From Micrococcales bacterium (GTDB lineage Bacteria; Actinomycetota; Actinomycetes; Actinomycetales; Dermatophilaceae): a DNA stretch of 6,403 nucleotides. The notes under the pieces are model-generated. The model was not told the DNA's origin. It saw nothing but the letters and a program-made list of their open reading frames with translations, and did no database searches. The position numbers and the translations under genes are program-made. Location: positions 1 to 6,403 of the forward strand of contig PMJN01000341.1 of assembly GCA_003157445.1 (NCBI GenBank). The letters run 5' to 3'. Below, piece by piece: positions 5,605 through 6,403 of this stretch. Each line of letters starts with the position of its first letter. Position 1 is the stretch's first letter.

Positions 5605-6403
5605 TTACAGATGCTTGCGCAGCAAGGAGAAGAACATGGCGTCAGTGCCATGAATGTGCGGCCACAACTGGACGAACGGCCCCTCCCCCAGGTGCTCAAC
5701 AAGGTGGCCCGCGCTGTCCCGGAACAGGTCCCGGGCATCAACGATGTCGACATCCTGGCGCCTCTTGGCCACATCGGAGACGACGAACCTGGTCTCGGCA
5801 AGGTGTGGGCTGCACGTCGCGTAGCCGATGATGCCACCGGGCCTGGTGGCCTCGATCGCCGACACGAGCAACGACCGCTGCAGAGTGCCGAGCTCGACCA
5901 GATCGGCAGGCGTTCGACGCCAGCGGGCTTCGGGCCTTCGCCGTAGCGCCCCTAAACCCGTGCAAGGCGCGTCCAGCAGCACCCGGTCATAGGTCTCCGG
6001 CTCATCCTCACCGATCTCGCGACCATCACTGGTCCCGATCATGACCTCGATACCGGAGTCGATTGCCGCGCCAAGGGTCTGGCGCACGAGGTCGGTTCGG
6101 TGCTCGCTGATCTCGTTGGCGAAAAGAGTCGCGCCCCGCTGCGCACCTAGAGTCGCCAACAGCGCAGCCTTGCCACCGGGTCCCGCGCAAAGATCCAGCC
6201 ATTTCTCGTGCTCCGTGACGGTGCTGGCGCTGGCCCCCGCCATGGCAAGGGCGACAAGCTGTGAACCCTCGTCCTGGACCGCGGCGCGGCCGGAGCGAAC
6301 CGCCGAGATCGAGCCGGGGTCGCCCGAGTCAAGGACAGCGCCCACCCGCGACAACAGGGATCGTGCAGCTCCGGCCCGGGTCAACTCCTCGACCTCACAC
6401 AGG
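5605..6403 (-). CDS. rsmB: 16S rRNA (cytosine-C5) methyltransferase RsmB, C-terminal part (cut by window edge)
   Basis: SAM-dependent enzyme that methylates carbon 5 of a 16S rRNA cytosine (C967 in E. coli numbering). The frame stays open to the right edge, so the N-terminal part, including the usual NusB-like RNA-binding domain, is missing; 265 residues and the TAA stop are present. Visible in order: the DEGSQ segment before the Rossmann core, the SAM-binding motif DLCAGPGGK, an ANEIS acidic strand, motif IV DAPCTGLG with its cysteine (about residue 147 of the fragment), and motif VI YATCSPHLAET with the catalytic cysteine (about residue 197). The C-terminus (GPFVQLWPHIHGTDAMFFSLL) matches the family's usual HGTDGFF-like ending. 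The two cysteines and the SAM loop support an active RNA m5C methyltransferase. A TTG at 6384 is an internal leucine codon, not the start. rpe follows after 22 nt, so the two are probably co-transcribed. A related RNA m5C methyltransferase is the only real alternative; the neighbourhood favours RsmB. Confidence 0.93.
   Translation of the reverse strand, partial: LCEVEELTRAGAARSLLSRVGAVLDSGDPGSISAVRSGRAAVQDEGSQLVALAMAGASASTVTEHEKWLDLCAGPGGKAALLATLGAQRGATLFANEISEHRTDLVRQTLGAAIDSGIEVMIGTSDGREIGEDEPETYDRVLLDAPCTGLGALRRRPEARWRRTPADLVELGTLQRSLLVSAIEATRPGGIIGYATCSPHLAETRFVVSDVAKRRQDVDIVDARDLFRDSAGHLVEHLGEGPFVQLWPHIHGTDAMFFSLLRKHL

Noticed and set aside
1..6403. CRISPR arrays, insertion sequences, tRNA or rRNA genes, phage genes
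   Set aside because: No regularly spaced repeats, transposase motifs, terminal repeats or tRNA-like cloverleaf were seen, and every large stretch is accounted for by the core metabolic genes.

Overview
This GC-rich window carries a riboflavin (vitamin B2) biosynthesis locus. Every gene I can support lies on the minus strand, so the locus reads from right to left. Gene order, the RibBA fusion, a PnuC/RibM-type transporter inside the operon and GTG/TTG-type starts all point to an actinobacterium (Actinomycetota). The rsmB-rpe-ribD-ribE-ribBA-ribH order is widespread in that phylum. A propionibacterial or related source is possible, but I cannot fix the genus from sequence alone.

Layout in transcription order: (1) 6403-5605, the C-terminal two thirds or so of rsmB, a 16S rRNA m5C methyltransferase cut by the window edge. 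(2) 5582-4899, rpe, 22 nt downstream. (3) 4898-4469, a long control region holding a candidate promoter (4846-4817) inside a near-perfect palindrome, a clear FMN riboswitch aptamer (about 4798-4670), then a leader of about 200 nt with hairpins and a possible Shine-Dalgarno-sequestering helix. (4) 4468-414, five genes in an unbroken chain, ribD-ribE-ribM-ribBA-ribH, each start overlapping the previous stop by 1 or 4 nt. (5) 413-68, a spacer of about 350 nt with short hairpins and a candidate promoter. (6) 67-1, the start of an exported protein that runs off the left edge.

Together ribBA (GTP cyclohydrolase II plus DHBP synthase), ribD (deaminase/reductase), ribH (lumazine synthase) and ribE (riboflavin synthase) cover the committed route from GTP and ribulose 5-phosphate to riboflavin, apart from the usual separate phosphatase. 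Rpe, just upstream, interconverts ribulose 5-phosphate, the pentose precursor of the DHBP branch. The embedded RibM-like membrane protein probably imports riboflavin, so synthesis and salvage would share one FMN-sensing switch.

The genes are well conserved and I see no undescribed system among them. The most interesting material is regulatory: the palindrome spanning the candidate promoter boxes, the long riboswitch expression platform, and the unexplained spacer downstream of ribH.
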